From the NCBI RefSeq assembly GCF_014651015.1, contig NZ_BMWB01000024.1:1-64000 (forward strand): a stretch of DNA of 64,000 nt. Direction: 5' to 3'. This document shows positions 17,578 to 25,870 of this stretch, one piece after another. Both the position numbers and the translations under genes were made by a program. The notes under the pieces are model-generated. The model had not been told where the DNA came from, made no database searches, and saw nothing but the letters and a program-made list of their open reading frames with translations. Source of the DNA: Streptomyces xantholiticus. GTDB taxonomy: Bacteria; Actinomycetota; Actinomycetes; Streptomycetales; Streptomycetaceae. Position 1 is the first letter of the stretch. Each line of letters starts with the position of its first letter.

Positions 17578-18453
17578 GTGAGCCCACAGCCAGACCGTGC
17601 CGTTCTTGTGACCGGCGCCTCCACGGGCATCGGCCGCGCCTCCGCCCGCTATCTGGCCCAGCGAGGCTGGTACGTGTACGCGGGTGTCCGCAATCCGGCC
17701 GCGGCCGGTGAACTGGCCCAAGACCTCGGCGACACGGGGGAACCGGTGACGGTCGACGTCACCGACGCGGCCGCCATCGAGGCCGCCGTCAAGAAGATCG
17801 GCTCGGAACGGAAACTCCACGCCGTCGTCAACAACGCCGGTGCCGCGGTCGCGGGCCCCCTGGAGTCCCTGCCCCTGGACGACTTCCGGCACCAGATCGA
17901 GGTCAACGTCACCGGCCAACTGGCCGTCGCTCAGGCCGCGTTGCCCGCACTGCGGGAGAACCGCGGACGCCTGCTGTTCATCGGTTCCATCGGCGGCCGC
18001 ATTGCACTCCCGCTGCTCGGGGCGTACCACGCGAGCAAGTTCGCGCTCGTCGGACTGACGGACAGCCTCCGGCTCGAGCTGGCGCACTTCGGCGTGGATG
18101 TCGTGCTCCTGGAGCCGGGGAACGTCGCCACCGAGATGGGGCAGCGCGCCAGCAGATCGCTCAGGGACCGGATGGACCGTATCCCCGGCGAGGCGGCCGG
18201 CCGGTACGGCGGAGTCCTGGAGGCCGCACGCCAGACCGAGGAGAGCATGGCCAAGGCGGGGCTCTCCCCCGATGCGGTGGCCAAGGCCGTCTACACCGCG
18301 CTGGCCGCGCGCCGCCCCAAGGCGCGTTATCTGGTGGGCCCCGAAGCCCACGCCGTGGCCGTCATCTCCCATCTCCCCGCCGGGCTGCGCACCAGGATCG
18401 CGGGGTCGCGGATGCCGGTCGGCCGATGGAGCCCCGGGACCGGGAGCGCGTGA
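17578..18453 (+). CDS. Short-chain dehydrogenase/reductase (classical SDR)
   Basis: Cytoplasmic NAD(P)-dependent oxidoreductase of 291 aa. The Rossmann glycine motif is TGASTGIG (residues about 11-18), NNAG follows near residue 85, and the catalytic set is Ser in FIGSIGG with YHASK. VRNP after the second beta strand hints at NADP preference, though this is weak. GTG 17578 is preferred over GTG 17572 because AACAGGAG lies at the right distance. It begins 40 bp after the lipoprotein gene and its TGA is the first unit of a 15-bp tandem repeat leading to the MMPL gene. The C-terminal KARYLVGPEAHAVAV is common in lipid or steroid-type SDRs; the substrate is unknown. Confidence 0.9.
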   Translation: MSPQPDRAVLVTGASTGIGRASARYLAQRGWYVYAGVRNPAAAGELAQDLGDTGEPVTVDVTDAAAIEAAVKKIGSERKLHAVVNNAGAAVAGPLESLPLDDFRHQIEVNVTGQLAVAQAALPALRENRGRLLFIGSIGGRIALPLLGAYHASKFALVGLTDSLRLELAHFGVDVVLLEPGNVATEMGQRASRSLRDRMDRIPGEAAGRYGGVLEAARQTEESMAKAGLSPDAVAKAVYTALAARRPKARYLVGPEAHAVAVISHLPAGLRTRIAGSRMPVGRWSPGTGSA

Positions 18454-18525
18454 CGTGGCAGGACATGACGTGGCAGGGCATGACGTGGCAGGGCATGACG
18501 TGCCAGCGCATGAGGTGGAAGGCCG
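18451..18525 (+). repeat. Five tandem 15-bp units between SDR stop and MMPL start
   Basis: Units begin at 18451, 18466, 18481, 18496 and 18511. Units 2 and 3 are identical (TGACGTGGCAGGGCA); unit 1 differs by one base, unit 4 by two, and unit 5 is degenerate. Unit 1 contains the SDR stop codon. The last unit supplies GGAAGG, the likely ribosome site of the MMPL gene. Confidence 0.9.
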
Positions 18526-18528
18526 GAC

Positions 18529-20850
18529 ATGCTGAACCGTATAGGGCGTATTGCCGTACGCCGCTGCCGACTCGTACTGCTGGGCGTCGTCCTCGTCACC
18601 GCGCTGTTCGGCGCGGTGGGCGGCGGCGTGGTCGAGGATCTGTCGGCGGGCGGTTTCGAGGATCCGAAGTCGGAGTCCAGCCGGGCGAGTGCCGAACTGT
18701 CAGACCGGTTCGGCATCGGCAGCCCCAACATGGTGCTGCTGGTCCGCGCCGGCGAGCAGACCGGTGAGCGGGTCGACTCGGCCGCCGCGGAGACGGCAGG
18801 CAGGCGGCTCACCGACCGGCTGCGCAAGGAACACGGCATCACCCAGGTGGTGTCGTACTGGACCGCGGGCAAACCGAAGGCGCTGCTGGCCGAGGACGGT
18901 ACGGCAGCGCTGGTGGTGGCCCGGGTCAAGGGCGACGTCGATGCGGCCACGGACCGTCTCGAGGAGCTGAGGCCGCAGTACGCGGGCAAGGTGGACGGCT
19001 TCGACATCAAGCTCGGCGGCAGCCTGGCCGTGGGACACGAGACGGGCAAAACCGTCGAGAAGGATCTGCAGAAGGCCGAGGCGTTCGCCTTCCCCGTGCT
19101 GCTGGTGCTGCTCGTCCTGATCTTCGGCAGCGTGGTGGCGGCGCTTCTGCCGCTCCTGGTGACCCTCCCGGTGGTCTTCGGCACCCTGTTCACGCTGCGC
19201 ATGTTCAGCCTGGCGACGGACGTTTCGGTGTTCGCGCTGAACGTCGCCACCGTGGTCGGGCTCGGCCTGGCCGTGGACTACAGCCTGTTCCTGCTCTCCC
19301 GCTACAAGGAGGAGCTCAGGGCCCGCGGCGCGGACATCAACGACCGGGAGCAGCGCGGCGAGGCGATCCGGGCAGCGGTGCGCTCCGCGGGACGTACGGT
19401 CCTGTTCTCGGCCGTGACCGTCTCGCTCAGCATGGCGGCCCTGGCCCTGTTCCCGCTCTACTTCCTGCGCTCGCTGGCATACGCCGGAATCGCGGTGCCG
19501 CTGCTCGCCGCGATGGTCACCCTCTTCCTCGTACCCGCGATGCTTTCCCTGCTGGGGCCGCGGATCGACCGCTGGAACCTGCGCACGGGGCTGCGCAGGC
19601 TGCTCCGCCGCCCCGAACGCGGGCCGCGGGCCGCGGACGAGGGGATGTGGCACCGGCTGGCGTTGTTCGTGATGCGCTTCCCCGTCCCGGTCGCGACGGC
19701 CGCGGTACTGCTGCTGCTCGCCCTCGGACTCCCCTTCCTGGGAGCCAAGTTCGGGCTGCCCGACGACCGGGTGATGCCTCCGGCCTCGCAGAGCCGCGAA
19801 GTCGGTGACGCGGTGCGGGAGGAATTCTCCTCACGCGAGTCCGACGCGCTTTCGGTCGTGGCGAAGGACGTCGGTGACACCGGGGCCCAGGCCACGGTGA
19901 TCCTCGACTACTCGGAACGGCTCTCCGATCTCGACGGAGTCGCGACGGTGACGTCCATGTCAGGCATCTTCGCCGACGGGAAGATGGTCGCCCCGGCCGG
20001 TCCCTACACCGCCCAGCAGGCGAGCGCCGACAGCACCTGGATCAAGGTGGTGCCCGATGTCGAACCGTACTCGGACGCGGGTACGGAACTGGTGGCGAAG
20101 ATCCGGGAGCTGGACTCCCCCTGGCCGATCAAGGTGTCGGGGCCCTCCGCCGCGCTGGTGGACACCAACAGGTCCCTCGCGGACCGGCTGCCGTGGGCCC
20201 TCGCGTTCATCGGAGTGACGTCCTTCGTGCTGCTGTTCCTGTTCACCGGCAGCGTGCTGCTGCCGCTGAAGGCGATCGTGCTCAATCTGCTGAGCATGTG
20301 CGCCACCTTCGGTGCGATGGTGTGGATCTTCCAGGAGGGCCATCTCAGCGGCTGGTTCGGCGACTTCACCGTCACGGGCGCGCTGGTGACGACCGCACCC
20401 GTGCTGATGTTCTGCGCCGCCTTCGGCATGTCCATGGACTACGAGGTCTTCATGCTGTCGCGCATCAAGGAGGAGTACGAGAGGACCGGCGACACCAGAG
20501 GGGCGGTGGCCGCGGGCCTGGCCCAGGTGGGCGGGCTGATCACCGCGGCGGCCGCGCTGCTCGCCGTGGTCTGCTTCGCGCTGGTCATGTCGAGCGTCTC
20601 GTTCGCCAAGATGATCGGCCTCGGCCTGACCCTGGCGATCATCGTGGACGCGACCGTCGTACGCGGGCTGCTGGTTCCCGCCTTCATGCGGATCGCGGGC
20701 CGCTTCAACTGGTGGGCACCCGCACCGCTGCGCAAGCTGCACGCCAGGTTCGGCGTACGGGAGGAGGCGGCAGGGGCCGGTCATCCCCGCACAGCGACCA
20801 CCGACGGCGAGGACCACGAAATGGTCACCACAGGAGGAAGAGCATCGTGA
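18529..20850 (+). CDS. MMPL-family RND transporter
   Basis: Large inner-membrane transporter of 773 aa built from two repeats of one helix, an extracytoplasmic domain and five helices. The first domain lies at about residues 30-180, helices at 180-370, the second domain at about 420-545 and helices at 550-720. Typical MMPL sequence includes VVGLGLAVDYSLFLLSRYKEEL in the first half and AFGMSMDYEVFMLSRIKEEYE in the second, each with an Asp in a helix for proton coupling. Actinobacterial MMPL proteins export lipids or secondary metabolites. GGAAGG lies 6 nt before the ATG. The gene is coupled by a 4-bp overlap (GTGA) to the next gene. Confidence 0.95.
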   Translation: MLNRIGRIAVRRCRLVLLGVVLVTALFGAVGGGVVEDLSAGGFEDPKSESSRASAELSDRFGIGSPNMVLLVRAGEQTGERVDSAAAETAGRRLTDRLRKEHGITQVVSYWTAGKPKALLAEDGTAALVVARVKGDVDAATDRLEELRPQYAGKVDGFDIKLGGSLAVGHETGKTVEKDLQKAEAFAFPVLLVLLVLIFGSVVAALLPLLVTLPVVFGTLFTLRMFSLATDVSVFALNVATVVGLGLAVDYSLFLLSRYKEELRARGADINDREQRGEAIRAAVRSAGRTVLFSAVTVSLSMAALALFPLYFLRSLAYAGIAVPLLAAMVTLFLVPAMLSLLGPRIDRWNLRTGLRRLLRRPERGPRAADEGMWHRLALFVMRFPVPVATAAVLLLLALGLPFLGAKFGLPDDRVMPPASQSREVGDAVREEFSSRESDALSVVAKDVGDTGAQATVILDYSERLSDLDGVATVTSMSGIFADGKMVAPAGPYTAQQASADSTWIKVVPDVEPYSDAGTELVAKIRELDSPWPIKVSGPSAALVDTNRSLADRLPWALAFIGVTSFVLLFLFTGSVLLPLKAIVLNLLSMCATFGAMVWIFQEGHLSGWFGDFTVTGALVTTAPVLMFCAAFGMSMDYEVFMLSRIKEEYERTGDTRGAVAAGLAQVGGLITAAAALLAVVCFALVMSSVSFAKMIGLGLTLAIIVDATVVRGLLVPAFMRIAGRFNWWAPAPLRKLHARFGVREEAAGAGHPRTATTDGEDHEMVTTGGRAS

Positions 20851-21575
20851 CGCTCGTAACACCACAGGCAGGGGCGGGTCTTCGGCTGCGCACGCTGGAC
20901 GCCTTCGGCGGCGCCGAGCGCTGGCGGCAGGCGCAGCGCATCGAGGCCGAAATCTCCTGCGGCGGGCTGCTGTTCCGCTGGAAGCGCGGTACGGCGGGAA
21001 GCTTCGACCGGATGCGGATCACCGCGGAAGTGGCGGAGCAACGCATCAGGTTCCACGGCTTCGACGGACAGAACGACGGCGTACTCGAAGGGCATTCGGT
21101 ACGCCTCGAGTCCGGCGGCGTCGTCATCGCCGAGCGCACCGGGGCGCGGGCACCCTTCCCCGGCGGTCGGCGGGCGCTGCGGTGGGACTCCCTGGACATG
21201 ATGTACTTCCTCGGCTACGCACTCTGGAACTACCTGGCCTTCCCCGCCCTGCTGATGCGCGACGACATGGAGTGGCGCGAGACCGGGCCCGATGTGCTGA
21301 CGGCCCGGTTCCCGACGCATCTGGCCACGCACTGCACCGAGCAGCGGTTCCTGCTGGACCCGGCCACCGGTCTGGTCAAGGAGCACGAGTACACCGCCGA
21401 GGTATTCGGAGCGAGCTGGGCCCACGCATGCCATCTGACCGCCGACTACCGGACGGCGAACGGCATCCCCTACGCCGGCCGGCGCAGGGTCATGCCCCGC
21501 CGCCCCGGCTCGGGCGGGGCGATGCCGGCTCCCGTCCTCATCTGGGCGGACGTACACAACTACGCGCTGATCTGA
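20847..21575 (+). CDS. Conserved protein of unknown function linked to the MMPL transporter
   Basis: A 242-aa protein with no signal peptide and no clear membrane helix. GTG 20847 overlaps the MMPL stop and has CAGGAGGAAG at ideal spacing inside the MMPL gene. The sequence is rich in Trp, Arg and Glu and looks beta-rich: FGGAERWRQAQRIEAEISCGG, then EHEYTAEVFGASWAHACH near residues 180-200 and WADVHNYAL at the end. The pattern of alternating strands is reminiscent of LolA-like or lipocalin-like lipid carriers, but this is impression only. It also touches the next gene. A role as accessory to the transporter or the monooxygenase is inferred from position. Confidence 0.7.
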   Translation: MTLVTPQAGAGLRLRTLDAFGGAERWRQAQRIEAEISCGGLLFRWKRGTAGSFDRMRITAEVAEQRIRFHGFDGQNDGVLEGHSVRLESGGVVIAERTGARAPFPGGRRALRWDSLDMMYFLGYALWNYLAFPALLMRDDMEWRETGPDVLTARFPTHLATHCTEQRFLLDPATGLVKEHEYTAEVFGASWAHACHLTADYRTANGIPYAGRRRVMPRRPGSGGAMPAPVLIWADVHNYALI

Positions 21576-21586
21576 TGGGTGATGTC

Positions 21587-22744
21587 ATGAGTCGACTGCG
21601 GGTGCTCATTGTCGGCGGCGGAGTCGGCGGGCTCGCGCTCGCCGGGACACTCCGGCGCCGCGGAGCCGATGTCGTCGTGCTGGAAAAGGCGGCGGAACTG
21701 CGGGTGCGCGGCCTCGGCCTGTCGTTCTGGCCGAACGTCACGGCGGTGCTGCGCTCGATGGGGCTGCTCGGCGCGATCGAGGAGGTGTCGCGGCCGATGA
21801 ACCAGGTGCGGATCTCCACGACCTTGGGCCGCACCCTCACCGCGATCGAACTCGACGGCTACGCGGTCCGGTTCGGCGCGCCGTCCTACAGCATCACCCG
21901 GCCCGAGCTGCTCCAGGTACTGGCCGATTGGGCGGGCGACACGGTGCGCTTCGGCGCCGAGGTGGTGAGCGTCTCACCGGACGGCACCGTGACCCTCAGC
22001 GATGGCGAGAAGCTGAGCGCGGACGTGGTGGTCGGCGCGGACGGAGTCGGCTCGCGGGTACGGGAGATGATCGAACCGGCCGGGTATGTGGCCCCGGGAA
22101 CACCGGAGAAGATGCGAGGCTGGCAGGGGCTCGCCCCGATCGACGCCGGAGCCGGAGCCGACTTCGAGATCATGTTCGGCGCGTTCGGGGGAGCGGGGCT
22201 GCTGCGCCTGGCGGGCGGCAGGACCTACTGGTTCTTCCAGGGCATCCCCGAGCGGATGTCCAACGACCGGCCCCCGTCCACGGACGGCTGGCCCGAGCCG
22301 GTGCGCAGAGCGGTGGCCGCGACGCCGACCGACGCGGTGTGGAAGGACAACCTGCGGGACCGCGCCCCGATGAAGGGCTGGGGCAAGGGCCGGATCACCC
22401 TCCTCGGCGATGCCGCGCACCCCATCCTCCCCACGCTCGGGCAGGGCGCGTGCCTCGCCCTCGAGGACGCCCACGTCCTGAGCGAACTGCTGATGGACTC
22501 CGGTGATCCGGTGGCGGCACTGCGCAGGTACGAGCAGGAGCGCTACCCGCGCATCCGGCAGATGTACCTCAACTCCCGCCGGGCGGCGAAGCTCCAGCGG
22601 CTGCGCCCGGCCGTACGCGACCGGCTGCTCGCGGCCGTCCCCGACCCGCTCTACAACGCGGTGTTCACGGCACCGGCCCGCCCGATCCCGAACCTGCGCC
22701 CGGGCCGCAACACGCCGGTGGCCCGGGAGGCGAGCGGGGTGTAG
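21587..22744 (+). CDS. FAD-dependent monooxygenase
   Basis: Class A flavoprotein hydroxylase of 385 aa. Three signature motifs are present: the dinucleotide fold VGGGVGGLALAG near residues 9-20, the DG motif GADGVGSRVRE near 150, and the GD motif LLGDAAHPILPTLGQGACLALED near 275-295. ATG 21587 is preferred (GGGTGA a few nt upstream); ATG 21575, which touches the previous stop, would add four residues. Such enzymes hydroxylate aromatic or polyketide-type compounds with NAD(P)H and O2. It closes the operon; a long perfect palindrome 38 bp downstream probably ends transcription. Confidence 0.92.
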   Translation: MSRLRVLIVGGGVGGLALAGTLRRRGADVVVLEKAAELRVRGLGLSFWPNVTAVLRSMGLLGAIEEVSRPMNQVRISTTLGRTLTAIELDGYAVRFGAPSYSITRPELLQVLADWAGDTVRFGAEVVSVSPDGTVTLSDGEKLSADVVVGADGVGSRVREMIEPAGYVAPGTPEKMRGWQGLAPIDAGAGADFEIMFGAFGGAGLLRLAGGRTYWFFQGIPERMSNDRPPSTDGWPEPVRRAVAATPTDAVWKDNLRDRAPMKGWGKGRITLLGDAAHPILPTLGQGACLALEDAHVLSELLMDSGDPVAALRRYEQERYPRIRQMYLNSRRAAKLQRLRPAVRDRLLAAVPDPLYNAVFTAPARPIPNLRPGRNTPVAREASGV

Positions 22745-22781
22745 CCCGCCCTGGCCGCCCGGGTCCGTCCGGGAGCGTTTC

Positions 22782-22834
22782 GTCCTCGAACGCCGGACGG
22801 GCTGGATTCTCCAGCCCGTCCGGCGTTCGAGGAC
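22782..22834 (+). repeat. Perfect 25-bp inverted repeat (Streptomyces interspersed palindrome, terminator-like)
   Basis: The arm at 22782-22806 is the exact reverse complement of 22810-22834, with a 3-nt loop. I recall the core CGAACGCCGGACGGGCTGG recurring between genes in many Streptomyces genomes. It lies just after the FAD monooxygenase. A smaller hairpin (GCGAGGCC/GGCCTCGC) follows at about 22838-22856. Confidence 0.85.
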
Positions 22835-22914
22835 AAAGCGAGGCCGAAGGCCTCGCAGCCCGCCGGCGCACCGGCGGCAGGCGGTGGCGGACAGCGGGCC
22901 CTGCCGCACGGCTG

Positions 22915-23206
22915 GGCCGCGTCGACACCGGCCGCGGCGCCGGTGACCCCCTCACGGTGGTCGGATCGCTCATCGGCGCGCAGCCGGGCGAATCGCTGCG
23001 CATGGAGGGCCGCTGGGCTTCCCGCCCCCCGGTACGGCAAGCAGTTCACCGTGGACAACTGCACCACCGTGCTGCCGGCCACGATCACGGGGATCCCCCA
23101 CTGTCCCGGATCCGGGCTGATCAAGGGCATAGGCCCCAGGACCGCCGACCGGATCGTCGAGCACTTGGGCATCGGCACCGGCGATGTGATCGCAGGACTC
23201 CGCCCC
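22915..23206 (+). pseudogene. Remnant of a RecD2-like helicase N-terminal domain
   Basis: In one plus-strand frame VDTGRGAGDPLTVVGSLIG and QPGESLRMEGRWASRPP read clearly. A shift near 23030 then continues as YGKQFTVDNCTTVLPATITG, GSGLIKGIGPRTADRIVEHLG and TGDVIAG. This is the OB-like and helix-hairpin-helix N-terminus of RecD2-type helicases (usual length above 700 aa). No helicase motor follows; the sequence runs into a terminator and then the convergent LolA-like gene. It is a truncated, frameshifted remnant with no start signal. The 22857-22914 stretch before it shows nothing recognisable. Confidence 0.8.
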
Positions 23207-23234
23207 GCCGTAAGGAGCCTACGACGGGGCGGAG
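23198..23234 (-). terminator. Terminator after the LolA-like gene (possibly bidirectional)
   Basis: CTCCGCCCCGCCGTA (23198-23212) pairs with TACGACGGGGCGGAG (23220-23234): 15 positions with one mismatch and a 7-nt loop. It lies 31 bp beyond the stop of the minus-strand gene. Confidence 0.75.
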
Positions 23235-23265
23235 GGCCGGTCACGCCTGCTTGCCCGGCCTCGTA

Positions 23266-24480
23266 CTACTTGGCCTCGTTCGCGGCCTTCACCAGGGCGT
23301 CCTTGGTCACGGCGCCGACGTAGACCGTGCCGTCTTCCGTCATCAGGGCGTTGACCAGGCGCGTCGTGAAGACCGTGCCGGTACCGAACTTCCCCTCGAC
23401 CTTGTCGCCGAGAGCGTCGAGGAACTGCTGGGCCTCGGCCGGGACGTCGCCCTCGCCGCCCTTCAGGTCGCCGGGTGCCTCGCCGCCCGGGCCCTCGATC
23501 TTGGCGACGGACGTCCAGCCCTCGCCGATCACATTGAGGCCGCCCAGGTCCTCGAAGCCGCCCTTGAACTCCTCGGGGGCCTTCTCATGGGCCTTCTCGT
23601 CGGCCTCCGTCACCTTGGCGCCCTTGGGCGGGGTGAAGTCGAAGGTCGAGGCGGCGGGCTTGGAGAAGTCGACCTTGGTGAAGCCGACGTCGACCACGGC
23701 CTTGCCGCCGCTGCTCGGAGTCAGCGTGAACTTCAGGGGCACGCCGTTCTCCGCGTCCACCGCGACGGTGATGGAGCCGACGGTCGAGCCGCTCTGCTTG
23801 GGCTTGACGACCAGCTTGTACGCGTCGCGACCCGCCACCTGGGAGGTGCCCCCGACAGTGATGGACGTGGTGTCGTCGGCGGCCTTCAGCACCTCGTCGG
23901 CGAGGTCCCCGGGCGTGGTCGGGAGGTCCTTCGGCAGGTCCTTGGGCGCGGTGCCGTCCTTGCCGTCGCGCTGCCCGTCGTCCGTGGCGTGGTAGACCTC
24001 GTTCGAGGAGCTGTCGTAGCCCCACACCTCGTCGCCGTTGTGGATGAGGCTGTACTCGGAGGAGTCCTGAAGGATGGACACCTTCTGCCGGTCGGGGCCG
24101 TCGGCCGCGACCCGCAGGGTGTGGGTGCCCGTGGCGAGCTCGGTCAGCTTGGCGTCCGGGGCGGCCGACGAGCCCTCGCCGTCCTCGCCCCCGACCGCGT
24201 CGGCGAGACCGCCGAAGGACGGCAGCCCGAGGTCGGTGCTGATCTTCACCGTGCCGGAGAACTGCTCGGTCTTCGACGCGGCCATCTTCTCGATGAGTTC
24301 CTGCGCACTGATCTTGGGCAGATCCGGGTCACCGGAGGCAGCGAGCGCCGGGACGAGCCCGATGGTCGCCGCCGCCACCCCGGCCACCGCGACCGGGACG
24401 AGGTAGCGGGCGGCCTTGCGGTGTCCCGCTGCGAGGTCCTTGGCCTCTTCGGTGGTCTGTGCGCTGTCGTTCGGTGCCAT
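23266..24480 (-). CDS. LolA-like (outer-membrane lipoprotein carrier-type) membrane-anchored protein
   Basis: Surface-exposed 404-aa protein with one N-terminal helix (about residues 22-45, YLVPVAVAGVAAATIGLVPALA) and a large beta-rich ectodomain. Features of the LolA/LppX-like half-barrel are SAQELIEKMAASKTEQFSGTVKIS near residue 55-78, HNGDEVWGYDSSSNEVYHA, and YKLVVKPKQSGSTVGSITVAVD. ATG 24480 has GGTAGGG upstream. In actinobacteria, which lack lipoprotein sorting to an outer membrane, such proteins are thought to bind lipids or act in envelope signalling; function here is unproven. It lies downstream of the polyprenyl synthase on the opposite side of a 153-bp gap, same strand. Confidence 0.8.
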   Translation of the reverse strand: MAPNDSAQTTEEAKDLAAGHRKAARYLVPVAVAGVAAATIGLVPALAASGDPDLPKISAQELIEKMAASKTEQFSGTVKISTDLGLPSFGGLADAVGGEDGEGSSAAPDAKLTELATGTHTLRVAADGPDRQKVSILQDSSEYSLIHNGDEVWGYDSSSNEVYHATDDGQRDGKDGTAPKDLPKDLPTTPGDLADEVLKAADDTTSITVGGTSQVAGRDAYKLVVKPKQSGSTVGSITVAVDAENGVPLKFTLTPSSGGKAVVDVGFTKVDFSKPAASTFDFTPPKGAKVTEADEKAHEKAPEEFKGGFEDLGGLNVIGEGWTSVAKIEGPGGEAPGDLKGGEGDVPAEAQQFLDALGDKVEGKFGTGTVFTTRLVNALMTEDGTVYVGAVTKDALVKAANEAK

Positions 24481-24633
24481 GGTGTGCCCTACCTCCGTGG
24501 TTGTCAGGGGTGGTGCCATCCATATGACCAAATGAGAGGCCCGGAAGCGTCAGACCCCGGGCGCAACCTGACGTACCTCTCCAGGATGAGAGGCACCCTC
24601 GGCAAGTCCCCCGTCCCGTAAGGGTTCCAAGCG

Positions 24634-25644
24634 TCAGCCTGCCCGGTGGACCACCGCGTCGCACAGCTCCTCGAGCGCGGCCTTGGCCGAGCAGCCCGGC
24701 AGCGGAGCGAGCAGCGCCCGGGCCTCCTGCGCGTAGCGCACGGTGTCCCTGCGGGCCTGCTCGAGCGCCGGGTGCGCGCGCAGCCGGCGCAGCGCCTCCG
24801 CGTGCCGGACGTCGTCGGTCAGGTCGCTCTCCAGGAGCTGGACCAGCTCCAGGTCCTCCGGCCGGCCCTCGGCCTCCGCCAGGGCCCGCAACCGCAGCAC
24901 GGGAAGGGTCGCGACGCCTTCGCGCAGATCGGTGCCGGGGGTCTTGCCGGACTCGTGCGAGTCGGACGCGATGTCGAGCACGTCGTCGGCGAGTTGGAAG
25001 GCGACGCCGAGCCGCTCGCCGTACTGGGTGAGGGTGTCGACGACGCTGTCCTGCGCGCCGGACATCATCGCTCCGAAGCGTACGGACACGGCGACGAGCG
25101 AGCCGGTCTTGCCGGACATGACGTCGAGGTAGTGATCCACCGGGTCGCGGCCGTCGCGGGGGCCCGCGGTCTCCAGGATCTGGCCGGTCACCAGCCGTTC
25201 GAAGGCCTCCGCCTGGATGCGTACCGCCTCCGGACCGAGGTCGGCCAGGATGTGTGAGGCGCGGGCGAACAGGAAGTCGCCGGTCAGCACCGCAACCGAG
25301 TTGTCCCAGCGGGTGTTGGCGCTGGGGACGCCGCGCCGCACGTCCGCCTCGTCCATCACGTCGTCGTGGTACAGCGTCGCGAGATGGGTGAGCTCGACGA
25401 CCACGGCGGAGGGCACGATCCCCGGCGCGTATGGATCGCCGAACTGGGCCGCGAGCATCACCAGCAGGGGCCGGAAACGCTTCCCGCCCGCGCGCACCAG
25501 GTGCTGCGCCGCCTCCGTGATGAAGGGGACCTCGCTCTTGGTGGCGGCGAGCAGGCCCGCCTCGACGGCCGACAACCCGGACCGGACATCGGCCTCAAGA
25601 GCCTGGTCCCGCACGCTCAGCCCGAACGGCTCGACGACGGTCAC
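24634..25644 (-). CDS. Polyprenyl diphosphate synthase (menaquinone side chain)
   Basis: Trans-prenyltransferase of 336 aa that extends allylic diphosphates with isopentenyl diphosphate. The two Mg-binding aspartate motifs are Asp94-Asp98 (DDVMD) and Asp220-Asp224 (DDVLD); GGKRFRP near residue 54 and FQLAD before the second motif also fit. GTG 25644 is preceded by AGGAGATC. The residues upstream of the first motif that set chain length (ELTHLATLYHDD) are small, which fits a long C35-C45 product such as the nonaprenyl chain of actinobacterial menaquinone, but length cannot be fixed by eye. Close linkage to nuo and mqn genes supports the quinone role. Confidence 0.9.
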   Translation of the reverse strand: MTVVEPFGLSVRDQALEADVRSGLSAVEAGLLAATKSEVPFITEAAQHLVRAGGKRFRPLLVMLAAQFGDPYAPGIVPSAVVVELTHLATLYHDDVMDEADVRRGVPSANTRWDNSVAVLTGDFLFARASHILADLGPEAVRIQAEAFERLVTGQILETAGPRDGRDPVDHYLDVMSGKTGSLVAVSVRFGAMMSGAQDSVVDTLTQYGERLGVAFQLADDVLDIASDSHESGKTPGTDLREGVATLPVLRLRALAEAEGRPEDLELVQLLESDLTDDVRHAEALRRLRAHPALEQARRDTVRYAQEARALLAPLPGCSAKAALEELCDAVVHRAG

Positions 25645-25870
25645 GAGGAGATCTCCTGTCTGCTGACGATCACACGGATTGTCGATGTGTCGCTGGATTC
25701 ACTCAAGTCAGCGTATCCGGTCGCCTTTCGATCACCATGAGCGCCTTCCCGCCACCCCGTATGTTCGCCATTCACCTCAATGGCCATGGATGCGGTATTT
25801 GCTCGATACCGTCGGACCACGGTCCGTGCCCTCCCTCTCCACCGCCCCCACCCGCCTCCGAGGTCCCGCC

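Noticed and set aside
15135..17630. 831-codon minus-strand frame crossing the lipoprotein gene and the scar
   Set aside because: Only its 15650-16060 part is protein-like (LysR remnant); the rest is shadow of the plus-strand lipoprotein.
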